Part shown: piece after piece, positions 10,782 through 22,002 of the stretch
Position numbering within the stretch: the first letter of the stretch is position 1
Layout: each line of letters begins with the position of its first letter
From: Urophycis tenuis
Taxonomy: Eukaryota; Chordata; Actinopteri; Gadiformes; Phycidae
Reading direction: 5' to 3'
DNA: 64,000 nucleotides
Assembly (NCBI GenBank): GCA_036785325.1
Contig: JAXIVH010000041.1
Span: 2,821,001 to 2,885,000 of the forward strand
Made by a program: the position numbers and the translations under genes
Notes under the pieces: generated by a model
What the model saw: only the letters and a program-made list of their open reading frames with translations
Database searches by the model: none
What the model was told of the DNA's origin: nothing

Positions 10782-13700
10782 TTAAGCCAAAGTCAGGGTA
10801 AGGGAGCATCTTTGCTCTTCCATTTGAAAGCTATTGGCTATTGTTAAAGCTATTCTTATAAACCTGATTTTGCTGCCTTCCACAGGTAGCATTGAAGTGT
10901 CCCCTAGCAGAGCTAACCTTGGTTCGGATGGTATATTCATTTTTGTTACCTTGGACATAGTTTTAAATATTATTTCCCAGTAGTTGGACAGTTGTGAACA
11001 AGACCAGAACATGTGAATCAGAGAGCCAACCTCAGATTTACACCTTGGACAGTATTGAGAGATTGTCTGACTTATATTATGCAGCCTCTCCGGGGTATAA
11101 TAAATTCTGTGTATCAAGTTGCATTGAGTTATTATATGTTTACTGTTGTAGGAGAAGCGTTGGGCCTTTTCACATAATTCGATCCAATCATCATCTTCAA
11201 AACTGTGACATAGATCAACCTCCCATTTTCCTCTAGCCTTAAGCACTTCTTTTCCCAGCAGACTGTTAATGCCATTATACATCCATACTTACAATACATA
11301 CAATCCCTTGAGTTCCTTCTTGCTGCTTAGTACACTATCCAGGGGTTGTGTTGTGATAGGTAACAGTCTGCCGCCCTGTTCTGATCGAATATAAAGTTGT
11401 AGGAATTTGAAAAAGTGTCTCCGGTCAAGGCTGTATTTATCTGCAAGATCTTCAAATGACTCCAAGGCCCCATCTTTGTACAAATCCCCAAACGTCTTGA
11501 TGCCCTTTGTGAACCATACATGGGTAATACCATCTCTTAGAACTTTAGGTAGAAGGGGGTTTGTATGAAAGGGGGTAGAGTTATATAGGGGTTGATCACT
11601 TTGTCTTTTTGCGTAATTCAGACCATATTTTATAGGTTTGTTTTATGAATGGGTTTGTTGTCAGCGTATGAAGCTGTTTGAGTGAGGGAACATACGGGAT
11701 TGAGGAAAGACACATAGAATTTATGTCGTGTTGTTCCATCTGTAGCCAAGAGGGGGGTTGCTGCAAGTTTGCTTTCCATAACCAGACTGTCCGACATTGT
11801 GCTGCCCAGTAATAAGTTTCAAAGTTAGGGAATTTCAATCCCCCTTCCTGAGGTGTACGCTGGAGGACTCTTAACTTAATTCTAGGGGTCTTAGTCTTCC
11901 ATATAAACCTAGATATTGTTGAGTTCAGCTGTCTAAAAAAGCGTTTAGGTATAACAATGGGTAGCATTTGAAACAGAAAGAGAAACTTTGGCAGGATATT
12001 CATTTTAATACAGTTTGTACGACCTAGCAAAGACAGAGGAAGGTTTGTCCACCTGTTGAGTTCTGCTTCAGTCTTTTTAAGTAAGGGTAAATAGTTCAAA
12101 GAGAAGGTCCTCGAACGTGCATTGGGAATCTGAAGGCCTAGATATGTTAATTTCTCTTGACTCCATTGAAAGGGTATATTGTGTCTCGATATTTTAGTCC
12201 CAGCTGCGTTGAGTGGCATGACTACACTTTTATTATGATTTACCTTGTATCCAGAAATAACACTGTATTCAGTTAGTGTTTCTAATAATGCAGGCATTGA
12301 TGACCCAGGTTCCGTTAAATAAATTAATACATCGTCTGCATATAATTAAATTTTATGAGTAGCCCCTCCTATCTGTTTCCCCTTAATCGATGGGTTAGAC
12401 CTTATTGCCACCGCTAGTGGTTCTATTGCTATTGCAAATAACAAGGGTGAGAGACCACAACCTTGTCTTGTGGAGCGTGAGAGAGTTATTTTAGGGGAAA
12501 CATCATTATTTGTTTGAATTTGAGCCATAGGGCTTCTATATAACATCTTAAACAATTTACAGAAAGTGGGGCCGAAATTCATTCTACTCATTACCTCATA
12601 AAGATAAGGCCATTCTACGCGGTCAAAGGCTTTCTCCGCGTCTAGAGAGATGGTTATTGTTGGAGAATTATCTGTTTCAGAGGCATGTATGATATTAAAA
12701 AACCTTCTGACATTATCAATTGGGGAACGATTCTGGATAAATCCAGTTTGGTCCAAATTAACTAAATCTGGGATGTGTTTTCCTAAACGTAATGACAGTA
12801 TTTTAGAGAATATTTTATAATCTGTAGATAAAAGTGAAATCGGTCTGTATGAACTACATAATTTCGGGTCCTTCCCTGGTTTAGGTAGAACTGTTATTAG
12901 CGCTAGTTCAAGAGATTCTGGCAGTTTTCCAATTTCAAAAGCATGGTTGTACATTAACAATAAAGGGTTAAGCAGTTTGGGTAGAAAAGCCTTAAAAAAT
13001 TCAACAGGAAAACCGTCCAGGCCAGGGGATTTACCTGACTTGATTTTGGAAATGGCTACTGATATTTCTTTTTCTGTAATAACTCCCTCCAGGCTTTCCC
13101 TTGCTCCCTCATTAAGCTTCTCAAGGTCGTATTTATCTAAAAATAATTTTGTTTTATCAGGAGAACTACCTTGGGTTGTATAGAGTACTTCATAAATTGC
13201 TTAAAGACGCTGTTTATTTCTTTTGGGTTAGTAATTGTATTAGATCCTGATTTCAAGATATGTATTTCTCTTTGGGCTTCTTCTCTACGAATTTGCCAGG
13301 CAAGAAGTTTGCCGGCTCTATCTCCTTGCTCGTAAAATCTTTGCTTCATCCTTCTCATTGCATTCTCTATTTTCTGAGTGGTTGTGGTATTATATTCTAG
13401 TTGCTTTGACCTGAGTTTTTGTCTAGTTTCTTTGTTCTGTGAGATAAGATGCTCCCTCTCGAGCTGTTTTATTTATTTTTCTAGGGATTCCACTTAATCT
13501 GTGTTTTTTACGTTTGCCAGATGTATATGATATGATTTGCCCTCTTATGTAAGCCTTCATCAATTCCCACACAACATCGGGGGAGGCAGAGTTCTGATTT
13601 TTCTCAAAAAAAAGATCTAAATGTTTATTAACAAATTCAATGAATTCAGAGTCATTGAGTAGGTGAGAACTGAAGCGCCATCTTTTAGGAGAGCCAGAAG

Positions 13701-14433
13701 ACTCAGTGGAGGGGATTGTGATCAAAAGCCCTGAATGATCGGAAATAGTTCTTGCTAAATATTCACACGAAGGAATTGTATGGGCTTTAGCCAAAGGGAC
13801 CAGGAAGAGATAAATTCTTGAGTAACTGTCATGGGTTGGGGAGTAAAAGGAGTATTCCCGGGTTAGATGGTTCTGTCTACGCCATATATCACAGAGGCCA
13901 AAGTTACGAAGCTCTGTTTTCAATGCTTTTGCTGCTTGTGTTAGAGTTGTCTGCTTGGTTGATGATCTGTCTAGGATAGGATCGAGTACTAGATTGAAAT
14001 CTCCTCCAATAAAAGTTTCACCGGGGGGGCTTGTCAAGTTGAAAAAAATGTTGTGGAAAAACTGGGGATCATCATAATTTGGTGCATATATATTTACTAA
14101 AGTGATGGATTGGGAAAAAATAGAACCTCTTACAGCAACCCATCGCCCTCTTTTGTCTCCATAGGTGGAAATCAATCGGAAAGGGACTTTTTTATCAATT
14201 AGTATTGCCACTCCTCTAGCTCACGACGTATAGGAAGAGAAGAACACCTGGTTATAACCCCCTTGTTTTAATTTGACATGCTCTGTATCATTCAGGTGGG
14301 TTTCCTGCAGTAGAGCTATATCAATCTGGTGTTGCTTCAAGTAGTTGATAATACTAATTCCTTTTTATACAGTGGTTGATACCTTTAACATTGAGGGTTG
14401 AACATCTATATTGCATGAGTGTATTTGTCATCA
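10782..14433 (-). pseudogene. L1 ORF2 (endonuclease-reverse transcriptase), degenerate
   Basis: A start codon region near 14433 is followed by several stops. A clear apurinic-endonuclease-type domain lies in frame 14211-13423 (GGDFNLVLDP and ISDHSGL motifs). The reverse transcriptase lies in frames 12960-12346 and 12297-11596. Visible are the RPISLLSTDYK fingers block, SLDAEKAFDRVEW, and a YADDV catalytic motif near 12330-12340 that falls next to a stop codon. Frames 11533-10782 are the C-terminal region with a CPRC motif. ORF2p nicks DNA and copies the L1 RNA. Many stops and frameshifts make this copy inactive. Confidence 0.88.
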
Positions 14434-14537
14434 TTTAATTGATACTAATGTGGAGACTTGGGCAACTGAATTTTTGTACAGCAGAGTGGGTAAGATATAA
14501 AATAGGTGATACCAGAGACCGAGGGCGAACCAAAAGA

Positions 14538-14538
<1 letters not shown>

Positions 14539-14575
<37 letters not shown>
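14539..14575. repeat. Homopolymer A tract (T on the L1 sense strand)
   Basis: Thirty-seven A in a row between L1 ORF2 and ORF1. Its orientation is opposite to the L1 tail, so it is not the element's own poly(A). Confidence 0.9.
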
Positions 14576-14576
<1 letters not shown>

Positions 14577-15129
14577 ACCTGAATCCTTCATAGACCAGTA
14601 GTAGCTAACCCCTATCACTTTGACCTCATTCCCTACTGAGGTCTTCTTACCTACGTTGAACTTGCATGGTGATGTAAGCATCACAAACTTTAGGCTGCAT
14701 CAGCCCTCCAGTAAATATACATGCATATAAGTCTCTGAATAGACCCTTTACAATTAAGAACGACAAATGTATTAACATGTAACCAAACCTCTTGATTGTT
14801 GTTAATCAACCCAAACAATATAACAACAATTATAACAATTATCCCCATTCGCATAACCACATTAGGAGAGCGTAGCTTATATTCAAAACCTGTCTAGTGG
14901 AACATTTGTGAAATTGTCTTTGTAACTGCGTCTAAGGATACAAAAAATATACACCTAGTAGTCCTTTCATTAACACCAGGATTAAAACCCAACCGGCGGC
15001 ATAGTTTTTCGGACAAACATAACAAGTATCCACAAAACTTAACCTGACAGGTGATCTCCTTTATAATCTACCATATGTGTGTGCGCTGGGGGTTCGTGCA
15101 TTTTCGTATAAATACCGTAAATGTTCCGT

Positions 15130-15389
15130 TTAACTTGGTGAGAATACCTCCGGGTATTCCCTGTGCAGGAACGATGAGGCTGCCTCCGCTGAGTCAAACG
15201 ATTTGGTTCCTCCTGATCGCATGTGCACTCTGAGCGTAGCCGGGTACATCATCCCGTACTTCACACCGGCCTGTCGGAGCTGCTTCTTTAGGGGAGTGAA
15301 TATCATTCTCCTTTGGTGTAGCCTGGGCGAGAGATCGGGGAATATCATGATCTTTGAGTTGCCATACGGTAGCTCTCCCCTCTTACGGG
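15130..15389 (-). pseudogene. L1 ORF1 C-terminal fragment
   Basis: The frame from 15389 to 15130 encodes the C-terminal part of the L1 ORF1 RNA-binding protein (Transposase_22 family): a MIFPDLSP motif, a basic stretch, a YPATLRV block and a FDSAEEA-like block. ORF1p coats L1 RNA as a nucleic-acid chaperone. The N-terminal coiled coil and RRM start are missing because the element is 5' truncated at 15389. Confidence 0.82.
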
Positions 15390-15406
15390 CATTCTCCCTC
15401 TTTTCT

Positions 15407-17690
15407 TAGAGAAGTTGATAGATGTCAGCAACCGAAGCTTGTCTGTCTCAGATTCGTAGCCGACCCCGAGTGCTTTGTTCTCCCGTCATGCATTTGGTTG
15501 GGCAGTACTAGAGTCCTGGGTATAGTTGTTCCTGCACTAGAGTCAGCAGTTGTTTCAGCAAGGGCTCCACTCCTCCCACTTTGGCGTGACAGGACCCACG
15601 GTTTGAGGAAGAAGCCTCCCGCTTTCAAAATCTCCTCCACCCCTTTGGTGATCCTTTCCAGCGTCTTGAGGTCATCGTGTGAGGTCAGGATGTCATCCAC
15701 ATAGCTGTCCTCAGTCAGAGTTCGCCGCTCTTCAATCATATTTGCAAACTGAGGAAGGTTGGCAGTCTCCTTCATGGCAACTTGAGCGATACATCCTGCG
15801 GGTTTATCACCGATATTAACTCTGACAACTGCAAACACCTCAATGTCGTCCTCAGGGTTGTCTCTCCAGAGAAAGCGGTGGAGGTGGACTTCATCATCTT
15901 TCAGCCACACTGAGTTATACATCTTTTTTACGTCACCCAGTGCGGCATGGAGTCCACTCCTGAACCTCAGAAGGACACCTCTGATGGGATTGAGGACATC
16001 GGGACCCTTGTGAAGCAGATCATTGAGACTTATGCCTCAGAACTCTTGGCTACTGTTCCACACCATTCTCACAGGGGTTGAGGAGGAGTGAGGGTTCGGT
16101 GCAACCAGATGGCTGATGTACAAATTAGGTCCTTCCCAGCTGTTGATTTCGTCCTTTGTGAGTTTTGCAGCAGCTCCTCTTGAGACCATTTCATGTACTT
16201 GGTCTTTGTATGCAGCCTTCCACACAGGTTCCTTCTCCAGACGTTTTTCAGTATTTCTGAAGGTTGCCTCCACTGCCTGCCGATTGTCTGGTAGTGTTGC
16301 GAGGTCTGCCTTCCAGGGATAGGCTGTGTCCCAGTGGGGGGAGTTGCTGTGTTTGTCTTCCAGCACGTATGTTAGGCACTCTTTTATCTTTTCCAAGTCC
16401 CGCTCTTCCTTGAGGGTCATTTCTTTTCCTCCAGGGGGGCATCTGCCACACTTGCAGCCGCTACATTGAGGACTGCACGCCACTCCGATGCTGTCCCACC
16501 TGAACCACTCGAAGACCTCTTTGTTGGTGGTTGCGGTGCTCTGGACACGTGCATTCCCTTCCTCTTCTTGAGGTATGATGGTCTCTTTATCACGGCTGAT
16601 CTCATGGTCCTCGCAAGGTGAGTTTCAGAGCGGTACACGGCCAGGTCGGCTGTCTCTATGAGATCGGGATGGGTTCCCCCGATAGTCTTTCCCAGCGGGC
16701 CCAGAGGACGAGGTCTCCCACAATCTTGATAGGCTGGGGAACAAGACGACCTTCCCGGTGACTGATGAGGAGGTCATTCTTTATGGGACGGATCAGTTCG
16801 TCTCTGGGTACATTGGGAAAGAACTTCTGCAGCTGCTTGGCAGTGACTGGTTGAGTGACCTCCGCAATGTTTACCAGGCCATAGCAGAGAATTTTAGGCT
16901 ATGCCACTTCTCCCTTTGATGTCTTTACCTTTAGCCGCAGGGAATATCTTTTTGTCAGGACAGTCTTCTTCATCCCCCCAACTCCATGGACAATAAGCTT
17001 TATATTCTCACCGCATAGTCCAAGGCGATCGGCTGCTTTGTTGGTGATATAATTGGTGTCAGATGCGAGGTCGATTAGGGTGCCAATAAGGCAACCCGAG
17101 TTTGTCGTTACTTCCATCAGCATCATCACCACTGGATGTTCTTGCAGTCCATCTCCAGCCTTGGCACATATAATCGAGGATATTTTGTTTGAGAACGCGT
17201 TCTTATATTTCTCTCTTTGTTCTGGAGTAAGCTTTGCCAGAAACTCATCTTGTTTGTTGGTAAGGCAGAGTTTCTTTCCTCCAAATTTTATGCTGCTCTG
17301 CTCCTCACTGCTGCTGTCCTTCTTTGGAGTCGGTGGTTTAGGACACAGAAGGTAATTGTGGTCCGACACACCTCCTCTCCGACAGTCTGCTTTTGGGCAG
17401 AGGTATCTGGGTGTGCATCCTTTCCCATCCTTGGGGTGGGACCGTAAACACTTGGAGCACAACCCTAGCTTCTTCAAATGGGTGATCTTGCTCTCTGAAG
17501 ACCTTACATGCAAATAGCTTGCCGGCATGGGAGTCATCCTCACATACAGTGCAGCAGGGATGGTCGTCCTTCTGACCTTCTGTGGACTTGGTGAAAGCCT
17601 TCCTCCCTCGCCTATCTGGGTAGTCTGCAGCACCCCTTTCCACAAGGCCCTTGTCTGCAGGGCTTGGCTCCAACTGATCCAAGTCTTCAA
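15407..17690 (-). pseudogene. BEL/Pao protease and reverse transcriptase (outer element), broken
   Basis: From 17690 the frame encodes two cysteine-rich knuckle segments and then an aspartic-protease-like region (GTLIDLASDTNYI near 17070). Frames 16638-16417, 16483-16037 and 15922-15425 carry the RT. Visible are the VRMVWNSS block near 16050, the MYNSVWL block near 15915 and the catalytic DSYVDDI motif near 15700. Frameshifts separate the frames (near 16450 and 15930, and again near 15420). The RT is followed by the L1 insertion at 15406 and continues after it at 10110. Confidence 0.85.
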
Positions 17691-19032
17691 GAATCTCTTC
17701 CTGCTTCTTCAAGAATCTCAGGAGACAATCAAAATGGTGCTGTGGAGAGAACCCGTTTGCTGGATCAGTTTTGTGCATAATCCACTCCCTCTTGAGTGAA
17801 CAGGGAAGCTTGCTTTCAAGACATTGAGCAACAACACGGTTCTTCACAGCGTCCTCTTCACCAAGAATCTGGAGGTTGCACAGCGCCCTTTCCACAGCCT
17901 GGATCAATTCAATTGTTCTTCTGGGATTGTTTCCTTTGACGGGGGGAAGAGACTGGACCTCGTTGGTGATCATTAGGACTATTTTTGCTTTGTTCCCGTA
18001 TTTGCTGTCCAGCAGCCAGAATATCTCGTCGGCGGATCCACAGCTAGATAGGACGAGATCTTTCTCGACCTTTTCGTGGAGACTATTTAATAAGTGAAAC
18101 TTCGTTATACATTCGGCACCTTGTGGGTTACCCAATTCTTGTAGGTCCTCCCACTCAGTCTTCCAGCGGTAATAGTCCCTCATGTCACTGGAGAAAGTGG
18201 GTAGTCGTGCTCTTTCAAGACTGATTTGAGGCTTGAGATCAGGGTTTCTTGGGGTCATCGGGCTGCTTTGCCGTGAGAGGGGCCGGGTTGTCCGTGAGAG
18301 GGGCCGGGTGTTCATGTGCGATGCCCCCATGTTCGTTTTGGGCTTCAGCTTGAGATCGGCCGACATGTCAGGGAGAGAGAGGAAAGAAGCATATTTTAGT
18401 GGATCACCAACCACGCTGCCATCATCTCCCAGGTTTCTTTCTCTACCCTTTACTTGGACTGCTTCATCTTCCTCCAGTATGTCTGACAATGCCAGGACCC
18501 TCTTTTTTAGTGCCTTGTGGCGTGTCCCAAGATCTATTGCCTTCGAACCAGGAACCAACTCCTTCCACTCCACCAGCATTTCTCTGAGTTCAGTCACCTC
18601 TCTTTCAAGGCCTCTATTCCTCAGCCTGCGGTCCTTGATTGACTTCAGAGGGTTGACTTCCTCTTCCTCTGCATGAGTGATGGCCGACTCAGTGGTTTTG
18701 GCCTGCTTGAAAAATGCCTCTGCTGCGTAGCTGGTCCAAAAGGTTTCCTGGGTGGCTTTCTTTACCTCCAGGAACCTGTTCTCACACTCCTCTGTCTTTG
18801 CATCAATTTGGCCTGCAGCTTCTATGTCCTCTTCATCCGTTAACTCCCTCAGGGCTTTAGCATACTCATGTCCGGCATCTGTGACTTTGGAAAAGTCTGT
18901 TTTGAAAATCTCCCATTCCCTGAGAATTTCAGTCGGTTCCAAGAGTTTCCGGTTTGGTGAGAGTATGGGCCCTTTGGTGAAAGAAGCCTGTGCTCTTGAT
19001 CGCACACTTTTAAGCTTCTCCAAGTCTGCCAT
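17338..19032 (-). pseudogene. BEL/Pao Gag (outer element)
   Basis: A 564-codon frame starts at ATG 19032. The N-terminal third is charged and helical. A DUF1759-type Pao gag domain lies at roughly residues 270-420 (RLPTFSSDMRDYYRWKTEW and nearby blocks), followed by a CCTVCEDDSHAGKLFAC zinc-knuckle-like motif near residue 495. The downstream knuckles and protease lie in the other frame that begins at 17690, so a frameshift occurs near 17450-17690. Gag would form the retrotransposon particle. The two BEL/Pao elements here are only distantly alike in gag, so they belong to different families. Confidence 0.85.
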
Positions 19033-19300
19033 TGCTACTCCCTTTGTGTTGACTAGAGAGCTGTCACTGATAATGTGTACACGCTCCTTTATCCTTAATC
19101 AACAGGCAGTTTGATTAGTGGTAAACTTGGGTCAGTCGCAGAATTGAGAGGCCAGCTGGTCCTGGGTTGATTGAGGTTCCTTAATGAAGCAGTCCGTGGC
19201 TATTTTTGCTGCACTCAATCCAGTGCAGTAGGCCGCGGTTTATAACTGTTCGGTTCTTTTAAGGTTCTCCCCACCGAACGGGGCGCCAGGAGAGGACACG
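19033..19300 (-). other. 5' leader of the outer BEL/Pao element with a PBS-like motif
   Basis: Untranslated region upstream of gag. On the minus strand a TGGCGCC motif begins at about 19289, as in a tRNA primer-binding site. The same bases can form a small GC-rich hairpin, so the assignment is tentative and no tRNA is named. Confidence 0.35.
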
Positions 19301-19499
19301 TTGTTTTAACTCTTTGTGGTTTTTTATTTACAGTTTGATTTTCTTCATACAGTTGTTGCAGTCCACAAATAATAGGTTATAAACCTGTAGAATAGAAAGC
19401 TACAGTGTAAACAGCAATATTAATACCAATATACATAATGCACTATAAATTCTGAATAATATACAAATATACATTACAATACAGACAGTATTTAATGTT

Positions 19500-20510
19500 A
19501 TAATATTGTATAATATAATTAGTGTTTAAGCTTAACATGCAGCAATTGAAGAAATGCAACAATTCCCCACAAAAGCAACATGCACATAAAACATTGGCAA
19601 GTGGGAAGTTGGCAAAATCAAATACTTTAAAAGTGATGTGCAATGGGTCTGAAATTGTGTCTCAATCAAATGTCACATATCTGGGTCTAACATTGGATCA
19701 ATCACTTAGTGGTGAATCTATTGCTGAAAAAGTCTTAAATTGAAGCCTGTAAATTGAAGTTCTTATATCGCAAGACAAAGCTTTTACATTTTTCTATAAA
19801 GAAGTTATTGGTACAAACTCTGATTCAATGTCATGTGGATTTTGCCTGCTCTGCGTGGTTTGACTGTGAAACTCCAGAACAAATTCAAAGTGCTGCAAAA
19901 CAATGTCATCCGGTACCTGTTAAAAGCACCCCCCCCGTACTCATATTGGTAGGGAGGAGTTTAAAAAAGCTGGTCTACTACCTGTTCATCTTAGAGTTGA
20001 ACAACTTAAGTTGAACCATATGTTTAACATTGTAAATGGTCAGGCCCCAAAATATTTAGGCTCTAATGTTACCATGGTCCACTCACAGCATTGTCATAAC
20101 ACCAGGGCTAGCATCCGCTCCTGCATAGTACCCAGAGTTAATAATGCAGGTAAAAATTATTTCTTTTATTCTGGTATCATGGCTTGGAATAGGTTGCCTA
20201 CTGATACACAACTCCTAGCATCAAGAGGGATGTTTAAAAGACAGGTAAAGCAGATTTTATGGAATAAGGTGGATATGTATTGATCATTGTTTCTTTCTTT
20301 CTGCAGTTGTGTTTTCTTATGTATTTGTTTGATGTTTTGTCCCCCACCCCCCAGTCTGAGTCTTGTCTGCTCCTTGTCTATTTGTTTCACGTGTGCAACA
20401 CCAAGGACCATGCTGGAAATAAGTTTTGTACTTTTGCATGTCACCCTTTGGATTTACTGTATTTTTATTGTCTTAATCCATAAATAAATCAAATCAAAAA
20501 AAAAAAAAAA
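19500..20510 (+). mobile_element. 5'-truncated non-LTR LINE, RT C-terminal end
   Basis: Frames 19522-19743, 19754-20014 and 20011-20283 encode consecutive parts of the region after the RT palm in a LINE (YLGLTLDQSLSGE, then LNHMFNIVNGQAPKYL, then a MAWNRLP block). They are broken by frameshifts. The 3' end has an AAATAAATC-type tail and a run of A at about 20497-20510. The clade is not certain. It lies between a probable LTR fragment (20511-20837) and the gag leader of the BEL/Pao element, so it probably inserted into that element's 5' LTR. No clear target duplication was found. Confidence 0.65.
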
Positions 20511-20837
20511 GTAAAGTGATTAACTACGTTACCCAGCATACACAGGAAGTATACTAGTGTGCCGGTGAAGACGCTACAATTTTAAAACAATTACCGGGAT
20601 ATAGCCAAGCAGACAATGTTAAACATCAGACCGCGAACAATGTTTTATTAGCGTGACCAAAGTAACCAAATTATTAAACAACTTAAACCGCGGCTCAATG
20701 GACAGAATCAGTAGCTTACCGGTGGCGCATCTCTCCTGACGAGACAACCTGCCGGCACAAGTATTAGCGCCTTTTTATAGCCCGCGCTTCAATCACGTAA
20801 GTGAACCTCCCACTTTCACCTCACCTGCGTTACAACA
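20511..20837 (-). repeat. Probable 5' LTR fragment of the outer BEL/Pao element
   Basis: On the minus strand the interval begins TGTTGTAACG at 20837 and has a TATA-like box (gctataaaaagg, near 20770-20782), as in a promoter-bearing LTR. It then runs into the tail of a plus-strand LINE at 20510. Position and orientation fit the 5' LTR of the element whose gag starts at 19032. No second LTR copy is in the window, so it cannot be verified by comparison. Confidence 0.42.
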
Positions 20838-21262
20838 CCCGTGACGTAGTGAACCGTGACGTAGTGAACGTCCCAATACGGTAGTGAATGCAACAATGCC
20901 CACCACTCTAGCGCCACCAATGGGTGAAAGTTGGACATGCATTCCTGACGTAGACCTTGACTCGTGCATCTAATTTTCACATATGAGGTAGCGTTGTGAT
21001 CCATGGATCAACCCAAGTTCAATGATCCATGGCCTGTCAGTTTCGGCCATGTTGGACCTCCGCCATAATGGATTATGTCAGAAAGCTTTAAAAATCTTCA
21101 CGGGTCACAAAGTTCATTCGATTTGCTCGAAACTAGACAGATGATCTTCAGACCAAGCCGTACAAAAGTTATTTCAAAGATTTTTCAAATTCAAGTTTAT
21201 TGAGAGGCAATCGAAAATAACGGCAAACCGCCAAACAGGAAGTGGGCTGTCGTCCCACCGAT
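20838..21262. other. Intergenic repeat-like DNA without genes
   Basis: No gene is seen. A motif ctctagcgccacc followed by ttggacatgcat (near 20908-20942) is a diverged copy of the unit tandemly repeated at 22071-22840, so this stretch and that array seem to belong to the same repeat family, separated by an L2 insertion. Confidence 0.5.
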
Positions 21263-21990
21263 GCTATTCAAGATTCAAGATTCAAGTATCTTTATTGTCA
21301 AATGTGCTACATGGCAGGCATATAGCACAGATGAAATTGCAGTCCTGTCTCAGACCTGCGGTGCAAAATAAACAATGGACAGACAAACGGACACCGTACA
21401 GACAAAAACACACAAACACAGAAAAGTACGAAAAAGTGAGGTAGTGCATTGTAAGATGGAAAATTGAATAGTGCAAAAAATAGTGCAAAATATATTTAAA
21501 ATAGTCAAAGGACAATTTTAAAGTGTCAGTCAGGATGAGAGTTTGTGAGTGGTGGCGGGAGGGCAATGGTCCGAGGTGGGTGCAGGGTTAAGAGTCTGTG
21601 GCAGGGGGGCAGAGGAGGGGGGGGGCAGGGGCAGAACAGGGAGGGAGTTGAGCCTCCGGACAGCCTGGTGAAAGAAGCTGTCCTTGAGCCTGCTGGTTGT
21701 GGCCCGCAGACTCCGCAGTCTCCTCCCCGACGGCAGAAAACTGAAGATACTGTGGGATGGGTGGGTGGGGTCACCAGCAATCCTGATGGCTTTGCCAGTG
21801 AGGCGGGTATTGTAAATGTCCAAAATGGGGGGGAGAGAGACACCGATGATCCTCTCAGCTGCTCTCACTATGCGCTGCAGTGTCTTGCGGCAGGACACGG
21901 TGCAGGCACCGTACCACACAGTGATGCAGGTGGTCAGGAGGCTCTCGATGGTGCCTCTGTAGAAGGTGTGCATAATGGTGGATGAGGCCC
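21263..21990 (-). mobile_element. L2-type LINE, 5'-truncated 3' end
   Basis: Minus-strand frame 21973-21530 encodes the C-terminal end of an L2-like LINE ORF2 (FYRGTIESLLTTCITVWYG, DPTHPSHSIF and LPSGRR blocks). The 3' UTR ends with ttgacaataaagatacttg and a short (CTTGAAT)n tail at about 21263-21290. Such tails are typical of fish L2 elements. The upstream part of the ORF is absent. Confidence 0.82.
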
Positions 21991-22002
21991 CAGCTATGAC
22001 TT

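Larger units (their letters stand above)
10128..15389 (-). mobile_element. 5'-truncated L1 LINE inserted in the outer BEL/Pao element
   Basis: The 5.26 kb element is bounded by the 17-bp direct repeat cattctccctcttttct (10111-10127 and 15390-15406), the target duplication expected for target-primed reverse transcription. On the minus strand it runs from the C-terminal part of ORF1 (15389) through ORF2 endonuclease and RT to a 3' end with a short A tail at 10128. The truncation point lies within ORF1. The interrupted target is BEL/Pao pol, so the L1 is younger than its host. Confidence 0.9.
3477..20837 (-). mobile_element. Disrupted BEL/Pao LTR retrotransposon, split by nested insertions
   Basis: Minus-strand pieces occur in the BEL/Pao order when read from high to low coordinates: gag (19032-17338), zinc knuckle and protease (17690-16899), reverse transcriptase (16640-15407), RNase H (10110-9100), integrase zinc-binding region (9086-8655), integrase core (4110-3477). 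The gaps are filled by an L1 (10128-15389) and a second BEL/Pao element (4116-8654), each with clean target duplications. When they are left out, the host element's domain order is continuous and the integrase frame resumes in phase. A probable 5' LTR lies at 20511-20837 and is itself separated from the internal region by a LINE. Frameshifts and the missing 3' end show that it is dead. Confidence 0.85.
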
